A DNA stretch of 49,038 nt, taken from positions 1 through 49,038 of the forward strand of contig JBJEHU010000021.1 of assembly GCA_051876355.1 (NCBI GenBank). Reading direction: 5' to 3'. The position numbers and the translations under genes were made by a program. Below the pieces are notes generated by a model. It searched no databases. It was given only the letters and a program-made list of their open reading frames with translations, and was not told where the DNA came from. This document shows, piece after piece, positions 32,276 to 39,904 of the stretch. Source of the stretch: Olsenella_L sp051876355 (GTDB lineage Bacteria > Actinomycetota > Coriobacteriia > Coriobacteriales > Atopobiaceae). Positions within the stretch are counted from its first letter, which is position 1, and each line of letters starts with the position of its first letter.

Positions 32276-34534
32276 TTAGGAAAGATGCCAGATCTCGTCG
32301 TTGTACTGCGTGATCGTGCGGTCGGACGAGAACTTGCCAGCCATAGCGGTGTTCACGAGGGACTTCTTCATCCAGGCGGTGCGGTCCTCGTAGTCGGCGT
32401 AGACGCGCTCCTTGACCTGGATGTACTCCTCGAGGTCCAAGAGTGCCATGAACCAGTCCTTGTTCGCCATATCGTCGTGGAGACGCTTCAGGCGCTCAGG
32501 GTTGCCGGTAGCCATGAACTTCGGGTTCGTGATGAAGTCGACGAGGAGCTTCGTGCCCGGACGCAGGTAGAGATCGTGCGGACGGTAGGCATTCTCTGCG
32601 TAGAGGCGCACGACCTCTTCGGAGGAAGCGCCGAACGTATAGATGTTGTCCTGGCCGACGAGCTCTGCAATCTCGACGTTTGCACCATCCATCGTGCAGA
32701 GCGTCACGGCGCCGTTGAGCATGAACTTCATGTTCGACGTGCCCGATGCCTCCTTCGAGGCAAGGGATATCTGCTCGGAGATGTCTGCTGCCGGGATGAG
32801 CTTCTCGGCGGCGCTCACGTTGTAGTTCTCGACCATGATGACCTGGAGATACGGGGAGACATCCGGGTCATTGGCAATCCACTGCGAGAGCGTGAGGATC
32901 AGGTGGATGATGTCCTGGGCGATCGTGTAGGCAGGAGCAGCCTTGCCACCGAAGATGACGGTGATCGGACGGGCAGGGATGTTGCCGTTCTTGATATCGA
33001 GGTACTTCCAGATCAGGTAGAGGGCAAGCATCTGCTGGCGCTTGTACTCGTGGATGCGCTTGATCTGGACATCGATGATTGCGTTGCGCGGAATCTCGAC
33101 GCCGCGGTTCTCGCGGATGAACTCCCGCATGCTGCGCTTCGCGATCTCCTTTGCATCGGAGAGCTTGCCGAGCATCTCAGGATCGTCCTTGTACTGGAGA
33201 AGGCCGGAGAGGTCTCCCGTCGTATGCCAGTCAGTGCCGAGCGTATCGTCGAGGATCTGGGTCAGTGCCGGGTTGCAGCCCATGATCCAGCGGCGGAACG
33301 TGATGCCGTTCGTCTTGTTCGAGAACTTCTCCGGGTACAGGTCATAGAACGGCTTGAGCTCGGACTCCTCGAGAATCTTCGTGTGAAGGGCAGCGACGCC
33401 GTTGATCGAGAAGCCATAGTGGATGTCGATATGTGCCATATGCACGATATCGTCCTTGATGATAGCGACAGCAGGGTCGTTGTGCTCCTGCTTCTGCTTG
33501 TAGTCGAGCTTCTCGATGATGTCAGCGATACGGGGAGAGACCTTCTTGAGGAAGGAGAGCGGCCACTTCTCGAGCGCCTCCGCGAGAATCGTATGGTTCG
33601 TATAGGCGACCATGCGGCTCACAATCGAGACAGCCTCATCGAACTTGAAGTTGTGCTCGTCGACGAGGATCCTGATGAGCTCGGGGATGACCATGGTCGG
33701 GTGCGTATCGTTGATCTGGACGACGGCGTACTCGTCGAGGTCGTGGAGGTTGGAACCACGTGCGATTGCCTCATCGACGAGGAGCTGCGCCGCGTTCGAC
33801 ACCATGAAGTACTCCTGGTAGACACGAAGGAGCCTGCCTGCGTCGTCGGAGTCATCCGGATAGAGGAAGAGCGTGAGGTTCTTCTTCACGGCTTCCTTGT
33901 CGAAGTCGATGGAATCGGACGGCACGAGAGAATCGTCGATACCCACGAGATCGAAGAGGTGCAGCCTGTTCTTCGTGTTCCTGCCATAGCCCAGGACGTC
34001 GATATCGTAGAGCTTCGACTTCACGTCGAAACCGCCGAAGTGCACCGTATAGGACGTGCCAGTATCGACGAGCCAGTCCTGCTCCTTCAGCCACTCGTCC
34101 GGAAGCTCGGTCTGCTGGTTTGCGACGAACTTCTGGTGGAAGAGGCCGTAGTGGTAGTTCAGGCCCACGCCGTCGCCCGGAAGGCCGAGCGTCGCGATGG
34201 AGTCGAGGAAGCACGCAGCGAGGCGTCCCAGTCCGCCATTGCCGAGGGACGGCTCTGCCTCTGCCTCCTCGATCTTGTTCAGATCATGGCCTGCACGGAA
34301 GAGCTGGTCCTTCACCTCGTTGTAAATGCCAAGGTTGATGAGGTTGTTCGTCAGAAGGCGGCCAATCAGGAACTCGGCGGAGATGTAATAGAGACGGCGC
34401 TTGCCATCCGTCACCGGAAGCTCGGCTGCCTTCTCGCGGACCATATCCATGAGCATCGTGCAGACATCGGAATCGTCCAGTGCGGCAAGGGGAAGTCCGA
34501 ACTTCTCATGGGCACGCTGTTCGAGATCGATCAT
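32276..34534 (-). CDS. glgP: Glycogen/maltodextrin phosphorylase
   Basis: Releases glucose-1-P from alpha-1,4-glucans. The 752-residue enzyme shows EPSLGNGGLGRLAACFLDS, VGLNYHYGLF, INDTHPTMVIPEL and the pyridoxal-phosphate region EASGTSNMKFMLNGA with the Schiff-base Lys. AAGGAG lies eight bases before ATG 34534, which is preferred to the GTG three codons upstream. Two LacI-type sites upstream suggest carbon control. No glgB or glgC is adjacent. Confidence 0.95.
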   Translation of the reverse strand: MIDLEQRAHEKFGLPLAALDDSDVCTMLMDMVREKAAELPVTDGKRRLYYISAEFLIGRLLTNNLINLGIYNEVKDQLFRAGHDLNKIEEAEAEPSLGNGGLGRLAACFLDSIATLGLPGDGVGLNYHYGLFHQKFVANQQTELPDEWLKEQDWLVDTGTSYTVHFGGFDVKSKLYDIDVLGYGRNTKNRLHLFDLVGIDDSLVPSDSIDFDKEAVKKNLTLFLYPDDSDDAGRLLRVYQEYFMVSNAAQLLVDEAIARGSNLHDLDEYAVVQINDTHPTMVIPELIRILVDEHNFKFDEAVSIVSRMVAYTNHTILAEALEKWPLSFLKKVSPRIADIIEKLDYKQKQEHNDPAVAIIKDDIVHMAHIDIHYGFSINGVAALHTKILEESELKPFYDLYPEKFSNKTNGITFRRWIMGCNPALTQILDDTLGTDWHTTGDLSGLLQYKDDPEMLGKLSDAKEIAKRSMREFIRENRGVEIPRNAIIDVQIKRIHEYKRQQMLALYLIWKYLDIKNGNIPARPITVIFGGKAAPAYTIAQDIIHLILTLSQWIANDPDVSPYLQVIMVENYNVSAAEKLIPAADISEQISLASKEASGTSNMKFMLNGAVTLCTMDGANVEIAELVGQDNIYTFGASSEEVVRLYAENAYRPHDLYLRPGTKLLVDFITNPKFMATGNPERLKRLHDDMANKDWFMALLDLEEYIQVKERVYADYEDRTAWMKKSLVNTAMAGKFSSDRTITQYNDEIWHLS

Positions 34535-34662
34535 GGGATGCACTCCTTATGCATACGAGAAAAGAGAGGCTGCGAAGCGTCTGCCTCTGCCCTCTTTTCG
34601 TTCAGGCATCAGTCTTCATCCAAGGCCGGAAGCGTCTCAGGCGCGATTGGTGGGTATCACGC

Positions 34663-34722
34663 TGGAAACGCTTCCGGCTCTTGCATGGCTACACCATACA
34701 CCACTCTGCTGGAAACGTTTCC
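34663..34722. promoter_or_regulatory. Two LacI-family (MalR/CcpA-like) operators upstream of glgP
   Basis: TGGAAACGCTTCC (34663-34675) and TGGAAACGTTTCC (34710-34722) are nearly identical palindromes with the central CG typical of LacI-family sites, 47 bases apart. A degenerate GGAAGCGTCTC lies further left. Their place between glgP and the hydrolase gene fits repression of glucan use. No LacI-type gene lies in the window. Confidence 0.65.
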
Positions 34723-34727
34723 GAGAA

Positions 34728-34817
34728 ACTCGACATTTCTCGAAAAAATTTTCGCCCTGTCGAGTTGAACTCGACACCTGTCGAGTTCATACTTTACCTG
34801 TCGAGTTCATCTCGACA
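34728..34817. repeat. Tandem array of TGTCGAG palindromes upstream of the hydrolase/glgP
   Basis: Full palindromes TGTCGAGTTGAACTCGACA (34758-34776) and TGTCGAGTTCATCTCGACA (34799-34817) flank a half-site TGTCGAGTT (34779). A further half-site ACTCGACA is at 34728-34735. Starts step by 20-21 bases, two helical turns. The motif matches the site between panE and glmU. The rest of this 524-base gap has LacI-type sites and the hydrolase promoter, but no gene. Confidence 0.75.
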
Positions 34818-34908
34818 TACTTCAAGAACCGCAGGTCATCGAATTGCCGCAAGCCGACTCATGTTGACCGTATGCACGACATGTTGGATAAATATGGCCG
34901 AGATGCGG

Positions 34909-34929
34909 TATACTGATAGCTTCGCTATC
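34909..34929 (+). promoter_or_regulatory. Hydrolase -10 box and GATAGC palindrome
   Basis: TATACT (34909-34914) is followed at once by GATAGC-TTC-GCTATC (34915-34929), which would cover the transcription start. TTGGAT at 34884-34889 is a poor -35 with 19-base spacing. A similar GATAGC-TGC-GCTATC is in the glmU leader region. Confidence 0.45.
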
Positions 34930-35058
34930 ACTCGCATCCCTCCTTTTGCGGCTCGCTCCCCCATATAGTCAACACCGTATGACTAACTTTCATGGCTTGG
35001 GGTATATCCTCTCCAGCCGAAGCGCTCTTCACGCTTCGTACAAGCTTCGGGAGGTTCC

Positions 35059-36015
35059 ATGTGCACTGCCATCCGTTTCTCAGACGATAAGGGCAACCTC
35101 TACTTTGCCCGCAATCTTGACTGGAGCCAAGGCTATGGGGAGCGGGTCGTCGTAGCTCCTCAAGGCTATACGCCCTTCTCTCCCTTCAAGGCCACGCCTG
35201 CCCTTCCCCATCCCATCATCGGCATGGGCATCGTCGAGCGCGACACGCCGCTCTACTTCGACTGCGCGAATACGGAAGGCCTTGCCTGCGCAGGACTCAA
35301 CTTCCCGGGCTATGCGCAGTATGAGAAGGAAGCCGTCCCCGGCAAGACGAATGTCGCCTCCTGGGAGCTGCCGCTCTGGATCTGCGCGAACTTCACGACG
35401 GTCGACGAAGCGGAAGCTGCGCTTGCGGATGTCGCCGTCGTCGATGCGCCTATCGTCGACAAGTATCCGACCTCGCTTCTCCACTGGATCGTGGGCGACG
35501 GCAAGCGGAGCATCGCGGTCGAGTACACGAAGGATGGCATGCAGGTCTTCAAGGATGATGTGGACGTGCTGGCCAACCAGCCGGGATTTGCCTGGCACCG
35601 CGAGAACCTCAGGAACTACCTCAATGTCACAAGCGACGTGCCGGCAACGCAGACCTGGAGGTCCGCCGAGCTCACGCCGTATGGGTCGGGCGCCGGCATG
35701 CGCGGCATCCCAGGCGACTACTACTCGCCTTCCCGCTTCGTGCGCATCGCCTATCTCAATGCGAACTATCCGGAGCAGACAACGGAAGAGGCCAATGTCT
35801 CCCGCATGTTCCATGAGCTCCAAGGTGTCGCTATGATCGACGGAGCGGCGAGGATGACGAACGGAGAGTTCGAGAAGACCGTCTATACCGGCGGCTATTC
35901 CCAGAGGACCCATACGTACTACTGGAACACGTATGACGATCCTGCGATACGCTCCGTCTCTGCAGACGAGATGATTGCAGCGCATCCTGGCACAGACCTC
36001 ATCGAAGCCGTGTAG
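35059..36015 (+). CDS. Choloylglycine hydrolase family (bile salt hydrolase/penicillin V acylase-like)
   Basis: An Ntn-hydrolase cleaving linear amides such as conjugated bile salts. Removing Met1 exposes the nucleophile Cys2. Arg18 and Asp21 (ARNLDW), Asn81 (GLNFPGYAQY), Asn173 (ANQPGF) and Arg226 (SPSRFVRIAYL) line up with the catalytic set of BSH and PVA. The 318-residue length is usual. Bile salts versus penicillin V or acyl-homoserine lactones cannot be decided by eye. GGGAGG lies before the ATG. The TGTCGAG and GATAGC sites upstream suggest specific control. Confidence 0.88.
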   Translation: MCTAIRFSDDKGNLYFARNLDWSQGYGERVVVAPQGYTPFSPFKATPALPHPIIGMGIVERDTPLYFDCANTEGLACAGLNFPGYAQYEKEAVPGKTNVASWELPLWICANFTTVDEAEAALADVAVVDAPIVDKYPTSLLHWIVGDGKRSIAVEYTKDGMQVFKDDVDVLANQPGFAWHRENLRNYLNVTSDVPATQTWRSAELTPYGSGAGMRGIPGDYYSPSRFVRIAYLNANYPEQTTEEANVSRMFHELQGVAMIDGAARMTNGEFEKTVYTGGYSQRTHTYYWNTYDDPAIRSVSADEMIAAHPGTDLIEAV

Positions 36016-36117
36016 CAGCCAGACCTGGCCCTTCGCGTTCTTGAGGCTTGTTAGCTGCCGGTATACGCTAGATGCGAATGCAGAGAGCATGTCTTGATCT
36101 GATTGCGGGAGGCGATG

Positions 36118-36387
36118 ATGGCTGCTCACGAGCGGACTTCCGGAGACATTGCGCACGCGGCTGCAGTGCATGCAGAGACGCCAAGCTTCAGACCCAGCCA
36201 GGCATTCGACAGCGCAATCTCAGAAGTCGGAAGCAAGGTTTCGAAGCCTGCCGCCGGTCTTGACTATAAGCATCTTGCTTCATTTGCCTATCGCGCCAAG
36301 CTGAATGCAGATGGCATCGCCATGCTGCCCGCGGAATGGACTGACGACGAGAAAGAAGACAGCCCGGCAGCCGAAGAGAGGCCTTGA
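36118..36387 (+). CDS. Small hypothetical protein
   Basis: The 89-residue protein is soluble and charged, with AFDSAISEVGSKVSKPAAGLDYKHLASFAYRAKLNADGIAM in the middle and an acidic tail (DDEKEDSPAAEERP). I do not recognise a family. GGGAGG lies five bases before ATG 36118 (an ATG three bases earlier is also possible), and a strong terminator follows, so it is likely a real gene. A TATACG -10-like box is near 36062. Confidence 0.65.
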   Translation: MAAHERTSGDIAHAAAVHAETPSFRPSQAFDSAISEVGSKVSKPAAGLDYKHLASFAYRAKLNADGIAMLPAEWTDDEKEDSPAAEERP

Positions 36388-36398
36388 GAGACACACAA

Positions 36399-36440
36399 AG
36401 GGACCGAAAGCCTGCCCATTAGGCTTTCGGTCCCTCTTTT
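36399..36440. terminator. Bidirectional terminator between the small gene and the fnr cluster
   Basis: AGGGACCGAAAGCCT and its exact complement form a 15-bp stem around GCCCATT. CTTTTC follows on the plus strand and TTTGTG on the minus strand. Confidence 0.92.
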
Positions 36441-36485
36441 CATGCTGAAGCGCTTGAGACGGCTCCTGCAGCCAACAGCACTTCC

Positions 36486-37139
36486 TCAGATATCGAGGAG
36501 CCCATCTTCATCGAGGATTGTGACCGTGCGTCCCTTGCGCTCGATCAGGCCCTGGTCCTCGAGATAGCGGAACTTGCGCGAGAGCGTCTCAGGAGTCGTG
36601 CCGAGATACAGGGAGACGTCCTTCATCTTCATCGGCAGCTCTATCTTGACATCGGCCTCCTTCTCGGAGAGATCCAGGAGATAGGCTGCAAGGCGCTCCT
36701 CGACGCGCTCGAGGGACAGAAGCTGCACCTGACGCTCCATCTGGACCATCTTCTGGGAGCTCAGCTCGAAGAGCCTGATGCCGATCTCGGGATTGGACAT
36801 CAAGACCTGGTTGAACGCCTTCTTGCTGAGGCTGCAGATGACGGTATCCTCCAGCGCCTCTGCAAAGAGCGTCTCGTTCCTGATGCCGAAAAGCTGGCTC
36901 TCGCCTTCATAGCCTCCGGGCCTGACAACCCTGAGCAGCTGCTCCTTGCCGCTCGGCGAGAGCTGATAGACCTTCATGCTGCCGCGGGCAACGATAGCAA
37001 GCTCGTCGTCTCCCGGCTGGAAGACAAGCTCGCCCTTCCGATACTCCCTGTGCCGCACCAAGTCATTGATGGCTTCCTTGTCGGCGTCCGAGAGCTTCTC
37101 GAAGAGCGGCACGATCGTGATGCACATATGCTCGGCCAC
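36486..37139 (-). CDS. Crp/Fnr-family transcription regulator
   Basis: The 217-residue protein has an N-terminal cyclic-nucleotide-like beta roll (KGELVFQPGDDELAIVARGSMKVYQ...RVVRPGGYEGESQLFG), a long dimer helix, and a C-terminal winged helix with MKDVSLYLGTTPETLSRKFRYLEDQGLI. The recognition helix pattern TPETLSRKF resembles FNR (E--SR). Only one Cys (MCITIVP) is near the N-terminus, so a classical four-Cys iron-sulfur cluster is not evident. GGAG seven bases before GTG 37139 decides the start. Last gene of the metal cluster. Confidence 0.88.
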   Translation of the reverse strand: MAEHMCITIVPLFEKLSDADKEAINDLVRHREYRKGELVFQPGDDELAIVARGSMKVYQLSPSGKEQLLRVVRPGGYEGESQLFGIRNETLFAEALEDTVICSLSKKAFNQVLMSNPEIGIRLFELSSQKMVQMERQVQLLSLERVEERLAAYLLDLSEKEADVKIELPMKMKDVSLYLGTTPETLSRKFRYLEDQGLIERKGRTVTILDEDGLLDI

Positions 37140-37163
37140 AGGCGTACTCCTTTCTGGCAAAGC

Positions 37164-37191
37164 GCCGGGATGCCCGAAAGGACATCCCGGC
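37164..37191 (-). terminator. Hairpin between the RIC-like gene and the Fnr gene
   Basis: GCCGGGATG and CATCCCGGC form a perfect 9-bp stem with a 10-base loop; on the minus strand CGCTTTG follows. It may partly separate the regulator from the upstream genes. Confidence 0.6.
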
Positions 37192-37211
37192 AGATTTGAT
37201 CGTCTTCCAGC

Positions 37212-37496
37212 TTACCCGAGAACGACACTATCGAGCTCGCTCAGGAGCTGATACGTGCGGGCGAAGGCGCCGCAGGCATCGGAGGGGATTGCATAGCCCC
37301 TGGTCACAGCTCGGAGTCTCAGCATTTCGTCCCTCACATCCTCGACGCCTCCCCTCATCTTGCGTTGGACCGCCTCGTAGATCTTCCTGACTTCGAAGAC
37401 CTCGGGGTGGTGTGCACCGTGTGCCTTCGTGATTGCCTTCGTGAAGAGGTCGAGCTCCTGGTCGTTTGCCTCGAAGAATGCCTTTGCGTTGCTCAT
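37212..37496 (-). CDS. Short RIC/ScdA-like iron-sulfur repair protein (tentative)
   Basis: The 94-residue protein has AITKAHGAHHPEVFEVRKIYEAVQRKM, which resembles the hemerythrin-helix segment 'AxxHGxxHPE' of RIC/ScdA di-iron proteins that repair iron-sulfur clusters after oxidative or nitrosative stress. RIC is about 220 residues; this is a short version with too few His to complete the full di-iron site alone, though short 'ric' proteins are known in Gram-positives. It lies between the HMA chaperone and the Fnr gene, in keeping with a redox role. Confidence 0.55.
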   Translation of the reverse strand: MSNAKAFFEANDQELDLFTKAITKAHGAHHPEVFEVRKIYEAVQRKMRGGVEDVRDEMLRLRAVTRGYAIPSDACGAFARTYQLLSELDSVVLG

Positions 37497-37546
37497 GATG
37501 TGCTCCTTCTTTCTTGGTAGTTCCTGTTCTTCCTGGATCTGCCGCC

Positions 37547-37777
37547 TCAGCGGCTCTGTACCTTCAGGACGTCGTAGCCGACGGCTCGTACAGCATCTGC
37601 GATCTTTTCCTCATCCGTCACGTCTGCATCGAAGCTTGCCTTTGCCTTGCTGGCGTTGAAGAGGACCTTCACGCTGTCTGCATCGACGCCGTCGACGCTT
37701 CTGATGGCTGCCTCGATCTTCTGCATGCACGTCGGGCAGGCGAGGGTCTCGAGCTGAAGCGTTGCTTTTCCGGTCAT
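37547..37777 (-). CDS. HMA-domain heavy-metal chaperone (CopZ-like)
   Basis: The 76-residue protein is a single heavy-metal-associated domain with the metal site CPTC in LETLACPTCMQKIEAAI, then VDGVDADSVKVLFNASKAKASFD and VGYDVLKV. It would pass a soft metal to the P-type ATPase encoded upstream, which lacks its own N-terminal HMA domain. AAAGGA precedes the ATG, and an FNR-like box lies 67 bases upstream. Confidence 0.85.
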   Translation of the reverse strand: MTGKATLQLETLACPTCMQKIEAAIRSVDGVDADSVKVLFNASKAKASFDADVTDEEKIADAVRAVGYDVLKVQSR

Positions 37778-37843
37778 GGTCTTCAGTCCTTTCTCTTGGT
37801 CTCTGTTCTGCGAATACTTTCGCCGAGATGGGCAATCGAAAAA

Positions 37844-37857
37844 TTGATATCTGTCAA
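37844..37857 (-). promoter_or_regulatory. FNR-like box upstream of the metallochaperone
   Basis: TTGATATCTGTCAA (minus strand TTGACAGATATCAA) matches FNR consensus TTGAT-N4-ATCAA at nine of ten defined positions. Its near edge is 67 bases from the start codon, as in the companion site at 39788. It lies just past the ATPase stop region, so the chaperone has its own promoter. Confidence 0.7.
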
Positions 37858-37864
37858 GTGCTGG

Positions 37865-39721
37865 CTATCTTTCCTGGAATTTCAGGAGCCTCATCGCATT
37901 GAGGATCACGACGAGGATGCTCCCCTCGTGCACGAGCATGCCGAGGGCCATGTTCATCCACGTGCTGCCGACAAGCCCTGCCAGAAGGACGGCGACGACG
38001 ATGAGGGCGATTGCGATGTTTTCCGCCATGTTCCGGCTCGTCGCCTTCGCAAGGCCGAGCGCATGGGCCATCTTGTGGAAGTCGGAGCCGACGAGCACGA
38101 CATCCGATGTCTCGATAGCCACATCGGTGCCGCTGCCCATAGCGATGCCGATATCGGCCGCAGCAAGGGAGGGGCTGTCGTTGATGCCGTCACCGACGAA
38201 GGCCACGGTCTCCCCTGCCTCCTGGCGCTCGCGTGCAAAGGCTGCCTTGTCCTCAGGGAGAAGGCCTCCCTTCGCCTCGTCGAGTCCAAGCTCATGGCCC
38301 ACCCGCTCTGCCGCCTTCTGGCTGTCGCCCGAGAGGAGCACGAGCCTCTTCACGCCGAGGTGCCTGAGCGCCTCAAGATCCTCGCGCATGCCCTCTCTCA
38401 CCTCATCGCGGATGCCGAGGGCAAGAACGAGATGTCCGTCCACAGAGCCGAGCACGATGGAGTCGCCGTCCTCCTCGAGCGCATCGAGATCTTCTTTCAC
38501 CTCGTCGGCAAGCTCGATGCCTGAGCTCTCCATCAAAAGGTGGTTACCGACGAGCACCTCATGCCCTGCCACCTTGGCCCTGATGCCCTGCCCCTGGACT
38601 ACATCGGTCGCATCCACCGTATAGGCCGGCAGGCTCTCATAGCGCTCAGCGATAGCATGGGCAAGCGGGTGGGCCGATTCGCGCTCGACGCTTGCCAGCA
38701 GGGCTTCGGCAAGCTCCCTTTCTCCGTCCTCCCCATAGAAGCGCTCCTCCACAACACGCGGCGTACCATAGGTAAGCGTTCCGGTCTTGTCGAAGAGCAT
38801 CGTGTCGATATGGCTTGCCTTCGTGACCGCATCGCTCCCCTTGAAGAGGACGCCGTGCCTGGCGCCGTTCCCGATGCCGGCCACGTTCGATACCGGCACG
38901 CCGATCACGAGGGCACCAGGGCAGCCGAGCACGAGGATCGTCACAGCGAGCTCCGTATTGTGGGTGACGACCCAGACGATCAGGGCAATCGCAAGGACCG
39001 CTGGCGTATAGACCTTCGAGAAGCGGTCGATGAAGCGCTCGGCAGCTGTCTTGGAATCCTGTGCCTCCTCGACGAGCTCGACGATCCTGCCGAATGCCGT
39101 ATCCTCGCCGGTCCTCTCTGCCACGAGCTCGAGCGTGCCGTTCTGGAGGATCGTGCCAGCGAAGACTTTGCTTCCTGTCTCCTTTGCCGCAGGCAGAGGC
39201 TCGCCCGTGATGCTCGCCTCGTCGACGGTGCCAGAGCCTGCCGTGACGGTGCCGTCGACCGGAATCTTTCCGCCGGCCTGGACCTGGACGGTGTCTCCTT
39301 CCTCCACTTCGTCGATATCCACCTCTTCGAACGTGCCATCTTCCGCCTTGCGGCGCGCCGTCTCAGGCGCCATCTCTGTCAGGTCCTTGATAGCGGAGCG
39401 GGTCTTTGCAAGCGTCCGCTGCTCGAGGTAGGCACCGAAGAGGAAGAGGAACGCGACCGCCGCCGACTCCTCGAACTCCTGGATCGCGAAGGCGCCGAGC
39501 ATCGCGATTGTCACGAGCAGGTCGATGCTCACGACGTGCACGCGCAGCGCCTGCACGGCCTCATAGGCAATCGGGACGATACCGATGATCGAAGCAATGA
39601 GGAAGAGGAGCTGTGCTGCCTCAGCATTGCCGAAGAGAAGCCTTGCTCCGAAGGCAAGCGCGACGAGCGCCCCTGTCGCAGCAGCGAGCCTGCTGCGATT
39701 CTGTGCGAGCCATTTCTGCAT
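37865..39721 (-). CDS. P1B-type heavy-metal transporting ATPase with CPG metal motif
   Basis: The 618-residue ATPase has six to eight membrane segments and no N-terminal metal domain. It shows ITGEPLP (171-177), the phosphorylation site DKTGT (Asp311), the ESAHPLAHAI HP-motif and GDGINDSPSLAAADIG. The membrane metal motif is Cys267-Pro-Gly in LGCPGALVIGVPVSN, where most families have CPC, CPH, SPC or TPC. The surrounding PVSNVAGIGNGARHGVLFKG is otherwise ordinary. Metal unknown; Zn/Cd-type relatives are closest by overall look. AGGAG seven bases before ATG 39721 decides the start. Confidence 0.88.
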   Translation of the reverse strand: MQKWLAQNRSRLAAATGALVALAFGARLLFGNAEAAQLLFLIASIIGIVPIAYEAVQALRVHVVSIDLLVTIAMLGAFAIQEFEESAAVAFLFLFGAYLEQRTLAKTRSAIKDLTEMAPETARRKAEDGTFEEVDIDEVEEGDTVQVQAGGKIPVDGTVTAGSGTVDEASITGEPLPAAKETGSKVFAGTILQNGTLELVAERTGEDTAFGRIVELVEEAQDSKTAAERFIDRFSKVYTPAVLAIALIVWVVTHNTELAVTILVLGCPGALVIGVPVSNVAGIGNGARHGVLFKGSDAVTKASHIDTMLFDKTGTLTYGTPRVVEERFYGEDGERELAEALLASVERESAHPLAHAIAERYESLPAYTVDATDVVQGQGIRAKVAGHEVLVGNHLLMESSGIELADEVKEDLDALEEDGDSIVLGSVDGHLVLALGIRDEVREGMREDLEALRHLGVKRLVLLSGDSQKAAERVGHELGLDEAKGGLLPEDKAAFARERQEAGETVAFVGDGINDSPSLAAADIGIAMGSGTDVAIETSDVVLVGSDFHKMAHALGLAKATSRNMAENIAIALIVVAVLLAGLVGSTWMNMALGMLVHEGSILVVILNAMRLLKFQER

Positions 39722-39787
39722 GATGTATCTCCTGTCTCCCTTGCGTTCTGACAGGAAGAAAGATAGATGGCCCGAACGGACGGGAAA

Positions 39788-39801
39788 TTGATATCCGTCA
39801 A
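39788..39801 (-). promoter_or_regulatory. FNR-like box upstream of the P-type ATPase
   Basis: TTGATATCCGTCAA (minus strand TTGACGGATATCAA) lies 67 bases from the start codon. A -10-like TATCTT at 39760-39765 on the minus strand would place the box centre near -41.5, the class II activator position of FNR. Confidence 0.72.
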
Positions 39802-39842
39802 GTCCGGATGGATGGCTCGGAATTTTTCTGGAGCACAAGAAG

Positions 39843-39873
39843 ATGCGCCCGCCGGCTCAGCCGGCAGGCGCAT
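39843..39873 (-). terminator. Terminator of the opp operon
   Basis: ATGCGCC-GCCGGC and GCCGGC-GGCGCAT pair around TGA with one internal mismatch, 32 bases past the oppF stop; CTTCTTG follows. Confidence 0.8.
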
Positions 39874-39904
39874 TCTTCAGGCTCTTGCTTCAGTTCTTGG
39901 AGGC

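Noticed and set aside
32267..34768. 833-codon plus-strand frame opposite glgP
   Set aside because: It is the codon-bias shadow of glycogen phosphorylase, with no recognisable domain or start signal.
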